Below, in pieces: positions 54,782 to 63,879 of a stretch of DNA of 64,000 nt. Source of the DNA: Methanothermococcus thermolithotrophicus DSM 2095 (GTDB taxonomy: Archaea; AGJL01; Methanococci; Methanococcales; Methanococcaceae). A program made the position numbers and the translations under genes. The stretch lies in the NCBI RefSeq assembly GCF_946463545.1, contig NZ_OX296583.1:1642497-1706496 (forward strand), read 5' to 3'. Below the pieces are notes generated by a model that did no database searches, was not told where the DNA came from, and saw only the letters and a list, made by a program, of their open reading frames with translations. The first letter of the stretch is position 1. Each line of letters starts with the position of its first letter.

Positions 54782-56125
54782 ATGGGGGGAAAAGTTCCTA
54801 GAGAAGCATTTCTTAAAAAAATTCAAAAGATAGAAGATAATGTATTGGATATGAGTATCCTATGTTTGGGCATTCTGAGAAAATCTATGGTCGCATTTTT
54901 AAATTCCGATAAAAAACTTGCCAAAGAGGTAATTAAATGTGATAGTTCGCTGGATAAAAAAGTAAGAGAACTTGAAGAAAAATGTGTTTCAATTATTGCA
55001 CTTCAGCAACCTGTTGCAACCGACTTGAAGACTGTAATGACAATTATTAAAATAATCTCCAAACTGGAGATAATTGGAAACTATACCATAAAAATAGCGC
55101 AAATAACTTTGAAATCCAAATCTAATATCAAAAGAGATAATAAACTGTTGAATTTAATGATGGAAAAAATTGAAGCTATGTCCATAGATTCTTTGATAGC
55201 ATTTAAAACTGGAAACGAAAAGTTAGCAATGGATGTTCACGAGAGAAACAAGGAGATAAAAGAACTATGCTATGAAATTTATATGGATATGGTAAATTTA
55301 AGTATGCAAAGTCCAGAAAAGTGGAGAGCTAATTTTAACTGCAAAGTATTTAGAGGGATGTGGAGATATAATTGCACTTGGTCTGGAAAGTACTTAGGGG
55401 AAGAAAAATTACTCAATAGAGCCCAATGGACAACATCAGGTGATAAAATGACTAGGGAAGCATTCTATGTAAAAATTGAAGAAATAGAAAGTGATGTAAT
55501 AGATATGGGCAACCTTTGTATGGATGCTTTAAGAAAATCAGTTGATTCATTTTTAAACTGCAATAAAGAACTTGCAAAAGAAGTCAGAGAGGGAGATGAT
55601 TTAATAGATAGAAAGGAAATGGAAATTGAAGAAAAATGTGTTTCAATTATTGCACTTCAGCAACCTGTTGCAACCGATTTAAGGGAGATACTAACAGTTA
55701 TTAAAACAATATCAAAACTAGAGAAAATAGGAGATAGTGCTTCAAAAATAGCCAAAATAGTTCTAAAATCTGAATTAAATGCCGAAAGAGAAAATGAGAT
55801 ATTAAATGTAATGCTAGATTATCTTGAAAGCATGTTAAAAGATGCATTAATTGCATTTAAAACAAAAAACGAGGAATTGGCAAGAGAAGTATATGACCGA
55901 GATAGAAAAGTAGACCGATTATATGAACAGCTCTATAGGGAGATGATGAGCTACGTAATTGAAAATCCTAAAAACATTACCATGGCCACAGAGACTATCT
56001 TTGCTGCAAAGTATTTGGAAAGAATCGGTGATTTAATAGCATCCATTGGAGATAGGATAGTTTATATGATAACTGGAGAGCGTATAAAAGAAGAGGAATT
56101 TGATTTTAAACATTATGAAAGTTAG
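54782..56125 (+). CDS. phoU: fused double PhoU phosphate-uptake regulator
   Basis: Two complete PhoU-like halves in one 447-residue frame; a normal PhoU is about 220 residues. Each half binds metal ions through its helix bundles and signals phosphate status to Pst. The first half is normal until about residue 180, then the frame shifts: the usual ending is readable only one frame over ([18 protein letters not shown] and stop TAG at 55395). As a result the stop is bypassed and the frame runs into the second phoU, whose own ATG (55448) still has GGTGATAAA before it. The second half is intact ([22 protein letters not shown]). A 52-bp identity between halves (54972-55023 and 55626-55677) points to recent duplication or gene conversion. 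Start ATG 54782 after GGGGTGA. Confidence 0.85.
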   Translation: MGGKVPREAFLKKIQKIEDNVLDMSILCLGILRKSMVAFLNSDKKLAKEVIKCDSSLDKKVRELEEKCVSIIALQQPVATDLKTVMTIIKIISKLEIIGNYTIKIAQITLKSKSNIKRDNKLLNLMMEKIEAMSIDSLIAFKTGNEKLAMDVHERNKEIKELCYEIYMDMVNLSMQSPEKWRANFNCKVFRGMWRYNCTWSGKYLGEEKLLNRAQWTTSGDKMTREAFYVKIEEIESDVIDMGNLCMDALRKSVDSFLNCNKELAKEVREGDDLIDRKEMEIEEKCVSIIALQQPVATDLREILTVIKTISKLEKIGDSASKIAKIVLKSELNAERENEILNVMLDYLESMLKDALIAFKTKNEELAREVYDRDRKVDRLYEQLYREMMSYVIENPKNITMATETIFAAKYLERIGDLIASIGDRIVYMITGERIKEEEFDFKHYES

Positions 56126-56220
56126 ATATGCTTCTTCTATCCAACATTTTTTTAAAAGGATAATAGCAAACTTTTCGATCCAACATTTTAAACATTATGA
56201 AAGCTAATAAGTTTTATTTT

Positions 56221-57711
56221 TTACTGACTTAATTTTTTCTTCCACTCTTCAATAGGTATCGAATATTTTTCTTCTATTTCTTTTCTATAAAGTGTGTTGT
56301 ACGTGCAAAATGGTATGATTCTTCCATCAGGTGTGGCATAATGAATTACGCATCTCTGAGCTCTTCTTGTATCAAAGTTGTATGGGTCCATGAAATGCAT
56401 ACATCCAACTAAAATACTGTTGTAATGGAATTTTGCAAGGGCATTGTTGTCCCCTTTTAGAATTCTTATTATTGTTTCGATTAGTTTCACGTTTGAAGGG
56501 GCCTTTGAGTGCTCCACCAAACTTGGAAGTCTTTTCGTAATTTTCAAAATTATTTTTGCCCGTTCTGTTTTTGTTAGTTTATGGGGTTCTTTTATCTCTT
56601 GGCTAATCTCATTCAACAATTCTATAAATCCTTCAACATCAAAAAACCTTGTTATTGGAATCAGCTTTTCATTTTCAACAAAAACATAGGTTGCAGCACC
56701 ACAGTGCTGATGGGAACTTAACTTTACTGTAGGTCTATTTCCCCAGAGCTCAACAAATAATGACATAGGTACTACCGAAGGTACTGGATAAAAATCTTCC
56801 TTTAAGATCTCTCCGTTGGTCTGTTCTTCAACCAATTCAACAAAATCAGGAATTGTTATTCTCTGCTCAAATCTTTTATTTTCATCTATTCGTCCAGTAA
56901 ATGAAACAGGTTGAACATTTACATTTCTTACAACATCCACATTTTTTGCAGCAAATCTTATTATATCCCCTATCTGGTCATCATTAACCCCCTTAACAAG
57001 TGTGGGCACTAAAACTATACTTCTAAAATCTGCCTTTCTACAGCTCTCGATAACTTTTAGTTTTACAGGAAGTAGATTTTTACCCCTTGCAGTTAAATAG
57101 GACTTTTCAGTTAAACCGTCAAATTGCAAATAAATTGTTGATAAACCTGCCTCTCTCAGCTTCTTTATGTATTCAACATTTTGAAGTTTAATTCCATTTG
57201 TGGCTATCTGTATATGGATAAAACCGAGCTCCTTGGCAGTTCTTATAATTTCAGGTAAATCTTCCCTAAGTGTGGGCTCCCCTCCTGCAAATTGTATTGC
57301 AGGACATGGTATATTTTCATTCCTCAAATTAACCATCATGTGTTTTATCTCTTCAAGGGATGGTTCGTATATCATCTTGGTACGGTTTGCATTTGCAAAG
57401 CATATTGGGCAGTTTAGATTACATCTATTTGTAACATCCAAATTCGCTAGTACTGTTGTAGATACGTGGCTTGGACACAGTCCACAGTCAAATGGACATC
57501 CATATTTTCTTTCAGTATTTGTATTCTTCAACTTGTCTCCTATGTATTCATATTTCTTGTATTTCTCGTATAGTTCACTATCACTCCAGTATATGTCCCT
57601 AAATTTACCATGTTCCTCACATTCCTTTTTTATTATAACCTCGCCATCTTCTTCAAATACTTCAGCTTCGACTTTCTTTAAACATGTGGGGCATAAGGAT
57701 AAGGTCTTCAA
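56221..57711 (-). CDS. tes: radical SAM protein, tetraether lipid synthase (Tes)-like
   Basis: A 496-residue radical SAM enzyme closely resembling M. jannaschii MJ0619, which joins archaeol tails into membrane-spanning tetraether lipids and was earlier proposed as a methanopterin methylase. N-terminal Cys-rich region (LCPTCLKK, CPFDCGLCPSH), the radical SAM motif CNLNCPIC (about residue 105), FAGGEPTLREDLP, and further Cys near the C-terminus (GCMHF, RCVIHYA, PFCTYN) for extra clusters. The start is TTG 57711 after GGGTGGTATTT; the longer ORF is unlikely. Which of the two proposed reactions applies is not settled by sequence. Confidence 0.8.
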   Translation of the reverse strand: MKTLSLCPTCLKKVEAEVFEEDGEVIIKKECEEHGKFRDIYWSDSELYEKYKKYEYIGDKLKNTNTERKYGCPFDCGLCPSHVSTTVLANLDVTNRCNLNCPICFANANRTKMIYEPSLEEIKHMMVNLRNENIPCPAIQFAGGEPTLREDLPEIIRTAKELGFIHIQIATNGIKLQNVEYIKKLREAGLSTIYLQFDGLTEKSYLTARGKNLLPVKLKVIESCRKADFRSIVLVPTLVKGVNDDQIGDIIRFAAKNVDVVRNVNVQPVSFTGRIDENKRFEQRITIPDFVELVEEQTNGEILKEDFYPVPSVVPMSLFVELWGNRPTVKLSSHQHCGAATYVFVENEKLIPITRFFDVEGFIELLNEISQEIKEPHKLTKTERAKIILKITKRLPSLVEHSKAPSNVKLIETIIRILKGDNNALAKFHYNSILVGCMHFMDPYNFDTRRAQRCVIHYATPDGRIIPFCTYNTLYRKEIEEKYSIPIEEWKKKLSQ

Positions 57712-57807
57712 AAATACCACCCAACGATATATATTTTCATTATTGAACATGACCCTTTAAAAATTTTTAAAAAGTTTTGGGAGCTCCTAAACTACGATGT
57801 GAAGATT

Positions 57808-58380
57808 TCAATTCTCAGTATTCTCAGTATTTTCATCTATGACTATCTTCACAGGTAAAAATGGTACTTTAATTTCTTTCTTTTTGATTTTTTTATCTAC
57901 CATCATTAAATCATTTAACTTCTTTTGAAGGGACTTTGAAATTTTTTTCACGATCTCTGATGGAGGTATTGCTGAATAAACATACGGTTTTTTACCTGAC
58001 CCCTCTTTATCTAGCTTACCTCTAGTTACAATCCCCTCTCTGTACATTTCTAAAATTGCCTCTCTAACTGTTGAAGGATATATCCCAGTCCCATGAGCTA
58101 TTTCTTCCACTGTACTGTTTTCATACTTTCTAAGATAAATGTAAATTTTTGCCTTAACTTCACTTGACAGCAAGTTTGCCAAACTGTCAATTAAAGATTT
58201 ATCCACATTTTTAATTGTTTTATTAACGGTATTATCATCATCTTTTTCTTTCTCATTGTGTGATGCAGCTTTTACATTCTCTATAATTTCATCGATCTCC
58301 TTTTTTATTTCCCCTTCGTTCTGTTTATTTATATCAACGCCCTCCATATTTATCCCCTCAGTAATTTTGTCCTCAATCAT
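57808..58380 (-). CDS. winged-helix transcriptional regulator
   Basis: A 190-residue DNA-binding protein. The first 65 residues are acidic and low-complexity, followed by a winged helix (residues about 70-145): LANLLSSEVKAKIYIYL, STVEEIAHGTGIYPSTVREAILEM, IVTRGKLDKEGSGKKPYVYSAIP, similar to TrmB/GntR-like archaeal regulators. The C-terminus is basic then acidic. The gene is monocistronic; the targets are unknown. A GAGCTC site lies between it and the Tes-like gene. Confidence 0.75.
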   Translation of the reverse strand: MIEDKITEGINMEGVDINKQNEGEIKKEIDEIIENVKAASHNEKEKDDDNTVNKTIKNVDKSLIDSLANLLSSEVKAKIYIYLRKYENSTVEEIAHGTGIYPSTVREAILEMYREGIVTRGKLDKEGSGKKPYVYSAIPPSEIVKKISKSLQKKLNDLMMVDKKIKKKEIKVPFLPVKIVIDENTENTEN

Positions 58381-58480
58381 ACAACATAATATTTATCAAT
58401 TAAGGTTTATATATTTTTTTAAATCCAAATTCAGTAATAACTTAAAAAGAATATTGATTATATCAATTGAAGTTTAACTA

Positions 58481-58813
58481 CTAACCCCTTATTATTTTAA
58501 CTCCTTTCTTTTTAGCCAATTCTTGAGCTGGTTTTGTAAATTTAACCCTTTTACTAACATGAAATACTGGTTTTGCCCTTATTTTATTTGATTTTTTAAT
58601 ATGTTTTTCTATGTCGGTACTTGTTAATGTTTGTTTTCCACTTTTAACTTCAATAGAGTATTTTTTATTACCTCTTTTTGTTATTATATCGTATTCTGCT
58701 TTTTTGTGTTGATTTAATCTTTTAACTGAATTTCTTTCCAATATCTTGTGCCCTGATTTTTTTAGTTTATTAGCTACAATAGTTTCTTTTTTACTTCCTT
58801 TTCTTTTTGCCAT
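58481..58813 (-). CDS. small PD-(D/E)xK nuclease, Hjc/restriction-like
   Basis: A 110-residue basic protein with the nuclease core KAEYDIITKRGNKKYSIEVKSGK: Asp in EYDII, and E-x-K in SIEVKSG, with an upstream acidic residue in KKETIVANKL. The pattern is that of Holliday-junction resolvase Hjc and short Mrr-like nucleases. It lies next to a TIR/deoxyribosyltransferase-like gene, but their strands and spacing give no proof of a joint system. Archaeal Hjc is usually 120-150 residues, so this could be a divergent or accessory version. Confidence 0.65.
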   Translation of the reverse strand: MAKRKGSKKETIVANKLKKSGHKILERNSVKRLNQHKKAEYDIITKRGNKKYSIEVKSGKQTLTSTDIEKHIKKSNKIRAKPVFHVSKRVKFTKPAQELAKKKGVKIIRG

Positions 58814-59152
58814 TATATCTCCACTAAAAAGTTAAAAAGTAAATTATAATTAAATATATATGGAAAACTTAATTTATAGTTATCTTAAAACCTAGCGGCG
58901 TTGTAGTGACGACCTTTTGAATAATACCATTATTCAAATTTATCACTGATGGCAATTAATTTTAAAGGAAATTCTAAATAAAAAAGAGATATTTGCACTG
59001 GGACTTGCTTACATATACAGTTTAAACACTCATGAGTTGTATATACTTAAGAGCTGAGGAAATCAGAAAAGCTAAAAAGAAAATCGAATTATTAAAAGTG
59101 TAATTATTGAATAGTATAGTAGTTTAGAGTATTGTATTTTTTATTAAAATCA
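58814..59152. other. gap with a possible gene remnant
   Basis: No intact gene. On the plus strand 58990-59102 reads as EIFALGLAYIYSLNTHELYI, then after a frame change LRAEEIRKAKKKIELLKV and a stop, which looks like the decayed end of an unidentified gene. The rest is AT-rich. Confidence 0.35.
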
Positions 59153-60049
59153 TTAAGGTATTGCTGTAGGTTCGAGTATGGACGTTATTGTTTCCTTAAT
59201 ATCTACTTCTAGTTTTTTACCGCCCGTGGCAGTATTTTCATATTCTATCCTTCGAATATGAGCAATGTCGAAAGGAAATTTAACCTCTTCCTTATTTTTT
59301 TGGTAGATCATAATTGTTTCTTTACCAACTGTATGTGCAATCCCTAATTCATACATTACATTAGAATTTAAATTTGTAAGGTCTGCAATGATGAGTCTTG
59401 CTTCACAGATGCCCTTCCATATGTCTTGAATTATTGCTTTATTTGTTTTGTAGTCATCAGCACGTCGACAAACCATCTCCATAGATTCAACTGTGGGTTT
59501 GATAATGGTCTCATATATTGTAGTGAGTTCATCATCAAAAGGCATAAGGACAAAAACCAACTGTTTGTCCATACTATAAGATGCAGGTCCAAAAATTGGG
59601 TTTATTTGAATAAGATTGGTCATTTTTATAACCCTCTGAACTTCTGATTCAATATGTGTTAATGCTATTGCATTCAATAACTTTTGGCGGCATTCCTTAC
59701 TTTGATCAAGCAATGAAGCTGGAAATCTTATAAGGAATGGGTCGTGAAATCCAAAGTCAAAACGGGATATATTTATTGCCTGTTCTGGTGATAATCGTAT
59801 ATCACGGTCATAAATATATAAAGTACTGGGCATACCAAAATGATTTTGAGCTATAATATACAAATTTTGAACATCTAATAAGGCTATTATGCTACATGGC
59901 AATCTGCTTCTCACCATAGCTTTTCTAAGTTCTCGGCTTTGGGAAATGTTTTCTACAATCTTTCCGAATTCATCTAAAAGATTATCTACTTTTTTTTGAA
60001 TATCTTGAGGCATATTGCCTCCAATACATCTTGCACCACTTTGCATCAT
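59153..60049 (-). CDS. nucleoside 2-deoxyribosyltransferase/TIR-like domain protein
   Basis: A 298-residue protein in two parts. The N-terminal 160 residues are helical and unrecognised. The C-terminal part (about 165-298) has VFVLMPFDDELTTIYETIIKP, then IWKGICEARLIIADLTNLNSNVMYELGIAHTVGK, and ends FPFDIAHIRRIEY. This pattern belongs to the deoxyribosyltransferase/TIR-like superfamily, many members of which are NAD- or nucleotide-cleaving effectors in prokaryotic defence; Glu in YELGIAH is the expected catalytic residue. Flanked by gene remnants, toxin genes and a small nuclease. A defence role is an inference. The start could be the second Met, or MPQDIQKK 13 residues in. Confidence 0.65.
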   Translation of the reverse strand: MMQSGARCIGGNMPQDIQKKVDNLLDEFGKIVENISQSRELRKAMVRSRLPCSIIALLDVQNLYIIAQNHFGMPSTLYIYDRDIRLSPEQAINISRFDFGFHDPFLIRFPASLLDQSKECRQKLLNAIALTHIESEVQRVIKMTNLIQINPIFGPASYSMDKQLVFVLMPFDDELTTIYETIIKPTVESMEMVCRRADDYKTNKAIIQDIWKGICEARLIIADLTNLNSNVMYELGIAHTVGKETIMIYQKNKEEVKFPFDIAHIRRIEYENTATGGKKLEVDIKETITSILEPTAIP

Positions 60050-60723
60050 TGTTTATCACCCATTCTGCAAGATATTCTTTATTTGTTTTTATGTGAATTA
60101 TAGTGTATGAATTTTTAAATTAGTGTGGAATAATACCTTTTATCTGCATTAACCAACTTTAGACTGAAGACTGGTTTCATATAGATAAGGAAAATATTGT
60201 TACATATTACAACAAAACTTATTGGGGAGTTAAGAGAGTATAGTAATCATATATTCTCACTTAACGAGGAGGAGATGTGTGGGCAAAGATAAAAAAGTAA
60301 TTATTTTCATGTGGGAGCTCATTTATAGTATTCACAAAGTTAATAATTGAAAGCATTTTTTGTTGGACATTTATTATTAAGGTCTTTCCGTGCCTTAACT
60401 TCCGAGAAATAATTATTGTTTCAGTATTTACTCTCATTTCTATCTGAATGGCCGCCTAAAATTTCTGAGCTTCTTTTTTCCATTCCTTAACAATTTTAGG
60501 TAATTCATCTATAATGAAACCAATAATACACCCTACGAATTTATTTTATAGATTATAATGACTTTTGCAACTACTTAATAATTATTATAATTTACATGGT
60601 GAAGTATCATTAAAACTTTATATATAATGATTTATAAATATAAGTATGCGGATAGGGGGTTAATAAAGACACGAGAACTTAAAAAAGCATTTAAATAATA
60701 ATTAGAATAATAAAATAGAATTA
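60050..60723. other. gap with a methyltransferase-like fragment
   Basis: About 670 bp with no intact gene. On the minus strand, 60460-60520 reads DELPKIVKEWKKEAQK, a near match to the start of the methyltransferase pseudogene at 61728-61995 (RLPKIVREGKKEAQKIL), followed by stops. One GAGCTC site at 60315. TATA-like sequences near 60620-60640. Confidence 0.45.
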
Positions 60724-60993
60724 TCATGGAAAATACTTATAAATGCTTTTTCTATGCAACACTCTACAAAAAATAACCGTATCGTCATTCCATTCAATCC
60801 CAACCCTATATTGTCCCACTCTAAAACGATAATAATTACCATATCCTTTTATTTTTTTAACATCCAAATTCATGCTAAAAAAATTATCAGTATTTTGGAG
60901 ATCTACAATAATATTTTTTATTTTTTTCCTCACATTCATCGGAACTTTCTCCAAATCCTTTGCAAATGAATTTCTAAATAGAACCTTCATCAT
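60724..60993 (-). CDS. RelE/ParE-type toxin
   Basis: An 89-residue protein of the RelE/ParE fold: KVLFRNSFAKDLEKVP (first strand and helix), KKIKGYGNYYRFRVGQYRVGIEWNDDTVIFCRVLHRKSIYKYFP. The basic residues in YRFRVGQYRVG and RVLHRKSIY match ribosome-dependent mRNA endonucleases rather than gyrase poisons, so RelE-like is favoured. It overlaps the upstream antitoxin gene by 20 bases. The frame is intact and the system is probably functional. Confidence 0.85.
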   Translation of the reverse strand: MMKVLFRNSFAKDLEKVPMNVRKKIKNIIVDLQNTDNFFSMNLDVKKIKGYGNYYRFRVGQYRVGIEWNDDTVIFCRVLHRKSIYKYFP

Positions 60994-61165
60994 CCCCCAA
61001 TAAATGCTTTATTTTATCATACGAAATTAATTTATCATTTTTTGCTTCATCCATAGCCTTTGCTAAACCAATATCTAAAAGTTCCTCAATTTTCTCATAT
61101 TCGTCATATTCAATAATTACTCCTTTTATTTTCCCATCCTTTACAATAAAAGTATCTGTTGCCAT
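60974..61165 (-). CDS. antitoxin of the RelE system
   Basis: A 63-residue acidic protein (TFIVKDGKIKGVIIEYDEYEKIEELLD in part) with a Phd/RelB-like N-terminal beta hairpin and a helix, immediately upstream of and overlapping the RelE-type toxin by 20 bases. The KGVIIEYDEYEKIEELL segment is the usual dimerisation and DNA-binding part of short archaeal antitoxins. The pair should be autoregulated from the promoter upstream of 61165. Confidence 0.8.
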   Translation of the reverse strand: MATDTFIVKDGKIKGVIIEYDEYEKIEELLDIGLAKAMDEAKNDKLISYDKIKHLLGDDEGSI

Positions 61166-61408
61166 GATAACACCATATACTGTTTAATTATAATTAATGT
61201 ATTAATCCCATAAATAATTATGCCTTTTATACATATAAATCATATTTCACTAAAATATTTTTCGTTCTAAGAGATAAAAAAGGGTTCAAAAAATACTTAC
61301 CAACTATTGCTTTATAAAACAAAAGGTAAAATTCTCTTTTAGACTTTCAAAAAAATACTTAATTCACTTTTTAATAATTCTATAAATTTATATATAATGT
61401 TATATAAA

Positions 61409-61995
61409 TTATATATTAAGACATATCATAATCGTGATAATTATGCAATTATGACTTAAAAGAAGGATTAAAAAGTTCTGGATACAGATGGAATCGATCA
61501 GAAGCCTATTAGGAATATTCATTGGATAATAAATAGGGAATTTATGCTTATTAAATACTGTATTTGTTAAATAGTTAAAGTATCTACCACATCGCTTACG
61601 AAGTAAGCGAACAACAAAAACCGAAGGTTTTTGTCTAATTCTAAGCAATGGTATTCCTGTGTTCCTTACTGGTTTTTCCATTTCTATGGATTTTACTACT
61701 TCACAATAGACACACTTTATAAATTAAGTCAATTTTCCTCTCATCGATGGAGTATATTCACCTCCTGCAAGGAGTGCCTGCATGACTAATAAATTATCTC
61801 CATCATACCTATTTCTCCATCCTTCTTCGGATTCTTTTAACTCCTGTCCAAAATATCCTTCCCCTACTGCCTTTGTAGGAATTACGCATTCATTGGTTTG
61901 AAGTGTAATTCTATTTTTATCTGAAAGATTATCTAATATTTTCTGAGCTTCCTTTTTCCCTTCCCTAACAATTTTAGGTAATCTTTTAAAGAAAT
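61409..61995 (-). pseudogene. site-specific DNA (adenine) methyltransferase remnant, type III Mod-like
   Basis: The first part (61995 to about 61712) reads FFKRLPKIVREGKKEAQKILDNL, GEGYFGQELKESEEGW and NRYDGDNLLVMQALLAGGEYTPSMRGK, then a one-base deletion hides IDLIY; in intact enzymes GKIDLIYIDPPF follows. The centre, including the catalytic DPPF motif, has been deleted. The sequence resumes with KPVRNTGIPLLRIRQKPS and, after a type D palindromic element (61591-61640), DVVDT/FNYL across a frameshift. The 90-residue ORF at 61409-61681 is therefore debris, not a gene. Confidence 0.65.
61591..61640. repeat. palindromic element, type D, in the methyltransferase remnant
   Basis: Minus strand: AATTAGACAAAAACC-TTC-GGTTTTTGTTG, then CGCTTAC-TTC-GTAAGCG. 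Related to 27131-27180 and 30032-30085. Confidence 0.7.
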
Positions 61996-62116
61996 CATGA
62001 TGATATCTATTAACTTATTTTATAGGATATAATTTACTTTTTGACAATACTAAGTTTTTTATATCTATACACCTATTGTTAGTTAATAAGATATGAATCC
62101 ACGAGGGGGGAAGAAC

Positions 62117-62422
62117 ATGTATAATAAAATAATCACTGCAATCAATGAAAAAAGAAAATTAAAAATAATATATAATGGAGGGGATGCGAGAACAATAGAA
62201 CCACACTGTTATGGTAATGATACTTACGATCAAAAAAAGTTGAGAGCATATCAAATAAAAGGAGATAGCAATAGTGGAGAAGCTAGCGGGTGGAAACTTT
62301 TTATTGTGGAAAATATTTCATCAGTTAATTTACTCGATGAACGATTTGAAAAACCAAGACCGGGATATAATCCACAGGGGGATACTCAGATACCACACAT
62401 AATTTGCAAAATAATAGAATAG
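62117..62422 (+). CDS. small WYL-like domain protein
   Basis: A 101-residue protein resembling stand-alone WYL domains: ITAINEKRKLKIIYNGGDARTIEPHCYG, LRAYQIKGDSNSGEASGWKLFIVENISSV, and FEKPRPGYNP. WYL domains bind nucleic acid or nucleotides and often regulate restriction, CRISPR or other defence genes. Start set at 62117 after GAGGGGGGAAGAAC; the longer ORF starts in the ribosome site. It sits beside the methyltransferase remnant, so it may be a survivor of a lost restriction locus. Confidence 0.65.
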   Translation: MYNKIITAINEKRKLKIIYNGGDARTIEPHCYGNDTYDQKKLRAYQIKGDSNSGEASGWKLFIVENISSVNLLDERFEKPRPGYNPQGDTQIPHIICKIIE

Positions 62423-62533
62423 TTAATTTTAATTACTTTTCACTATTTTAAATGGCTTAACATTTTCACAAAATTTATTTAAATAAATTCACTTTTAATG
62501 AAAAAAAGAAAAAAAGAAGTTTAAATTATAGAA

Positions 62534-63733
62534 TTAGATTATTTTCGAGAATACATCATCTAAAGCTTCAATCATACCGTTTATGTGGTCTTTTTCAACC
62601 ATTAACGGTGGCAAAAATCTTAAAACTGTATCTGAGGTACAGTTTATTAAATAACCTTTTTCAAGCATTTTATTAACGATGTCTCCACCGTTAAATGTTA
62701 ACTCAGCTCCTATCATTAACCCCATTCCCCTAACTTCTTTAATAAAGTCGTACTTTTCCATGAGCTCCTTTAACCTACTGGTTAGGTAGTCTCCCATTTT
62801 TTGAGTATTTTCTAAGAGACCTTCTATAACATCAACTGAAGCTAGTGCAGCTGAACATGCAAGAGGATTTCCTCCAAAAGTGGTTCCATGACTTCCAGGT
62901 GTAAATACCTTTGCAATTTCTTCTTTAGCAAGGGTTGCACCAATAGGTACTCCTCCACCAAGTGCCTTTGCAAGGGTCATTATATCAGGTTTAACCCCAT
63001 AGTGTTCATAGGCAAACATCTTTCCAGTCCTACCTGCCCCACACTGGATTTCATCAAATATTAAAATTATATTCTCGTCATCACATAAATCCCTAACCGC
63101 TCTTAAATATTCCTTATCTGCAACATGTATTCCCCCTTCCCCCTGTATAGGTTCTATCATTATAGCGACGGTTTTATTAGATACACTCTCCTTTAAAGCT
63201 TCTATATCATTAAATGGAATGTATTTAAATCCTTGTGGAAGGGGCTCATATCCTTCCTGATACTTTGGTTTTGCAGTTGCAGTTATTGTTGTTAAAGTCC
63301 TACCATGGAAACAGTTTTCCATTGTGATTATTTCTCCACCATCCTTTCCTATACTCTTACCATACTTTCTTGCAAGTTTTATTGCAGCTTCATTGGCCTC
63401 AGCTCCACTGTTGCAAAAGAAAGCTTTATCCAAACCACTTAAATTTACAAGTTTCTTTGCGAGCTCTACTTGAGGTATATTGTAGTATATGTTTGAAACA
63501 TGGATTAATTTTTCAGCCTGATTTTTAATAGCTTCAACTACCCTTGGATTGCAGTGACCAACATTATTTACTGCAATTCCTGCAAGGAAGTCAATATATT
63601 TTTTTCCGTTTATATCATAAACATAAATCCCTTTACCTTCAACAAGAACAACAGGTAACCTTCCATATGTTCTCATTACATATTTACTTTCTTCTTCAAT
63701 TATGTCACTTTCAACATCATAGGTGGTATTCAT
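62534..63733 (-). CDS. argD: acetylornithine aminotransferase
   Basis: PLP-dependent transfer of the amino group from glutamate to N-acetylglutamate semialdehyde, in arginine synthesis (it may also serve lysine/diaminopimelate). The 399 residues contain FLAGIAVNNVGHCNP, FFCNSGAEANEAAIKLARKYG, CFHGRTLTT, IFDEIQCGAGRTGKMFA and the PLP Lys in TLAKALGGGVPIG. Complete and standard length. Together with the ornithine cyclodeaminase at 36.7 kb it bears on ornithine balance, though they are far apart. Confidence 0.95.
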   Translation of the reverse strand: MNTTYDVESDIIEEESKYVMRTYGRLPVVLVEGKGIYVYDINGKKYIDFLAGIAVNNVGHCNPRVVEAIKNQAEKLIHVSNIYYNIPQVELAKKLVNLSGLDKAFFCNSGAEANEAAIKLARKYGKSIGKDGGEIITMENCFHGRTLTTITATAKPKYQEGYEPLPQGFKYIPFNDIEALKESVSNKTVAIMIEPIQGEGGIHVADKEYLRAVRDLCDDENIILIFDEIQCGAGRTGKMFAYEHYGVKPDIMTLAKALGGGVPIGATLAKEEIAKVFTPGSHGTTFGGNPLACSAALASVDVIEGLLENTQKMGDYLTSRLKELMEKYDFIKEVRGMGLMIGAELTFNGGDIVNKMLEKGYLINCTSDTVLRFLPPLMVEKDHINGMIEALDDVFSKII

Positions 63734-63879
63734 TTAATCACCAATTTAGTATCTTATTGAGTTTATGGTGTTTTTATGAAATATTGTTTTATTGTATTTA
63801 TAATTTAATCCATATAGGTAATTATACATCAAAGATAAAAAGATAAAATAAATATTTGTTTGTAAATAGGAATGATAAT

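Noticed and set aside
61409-61681. 90-residue ORF as a gene
   Set aside because: Its front is a methyltransferase tail, its middle is a palindromic element, and the rest is out of frame with the expected DVVDTFNYL.
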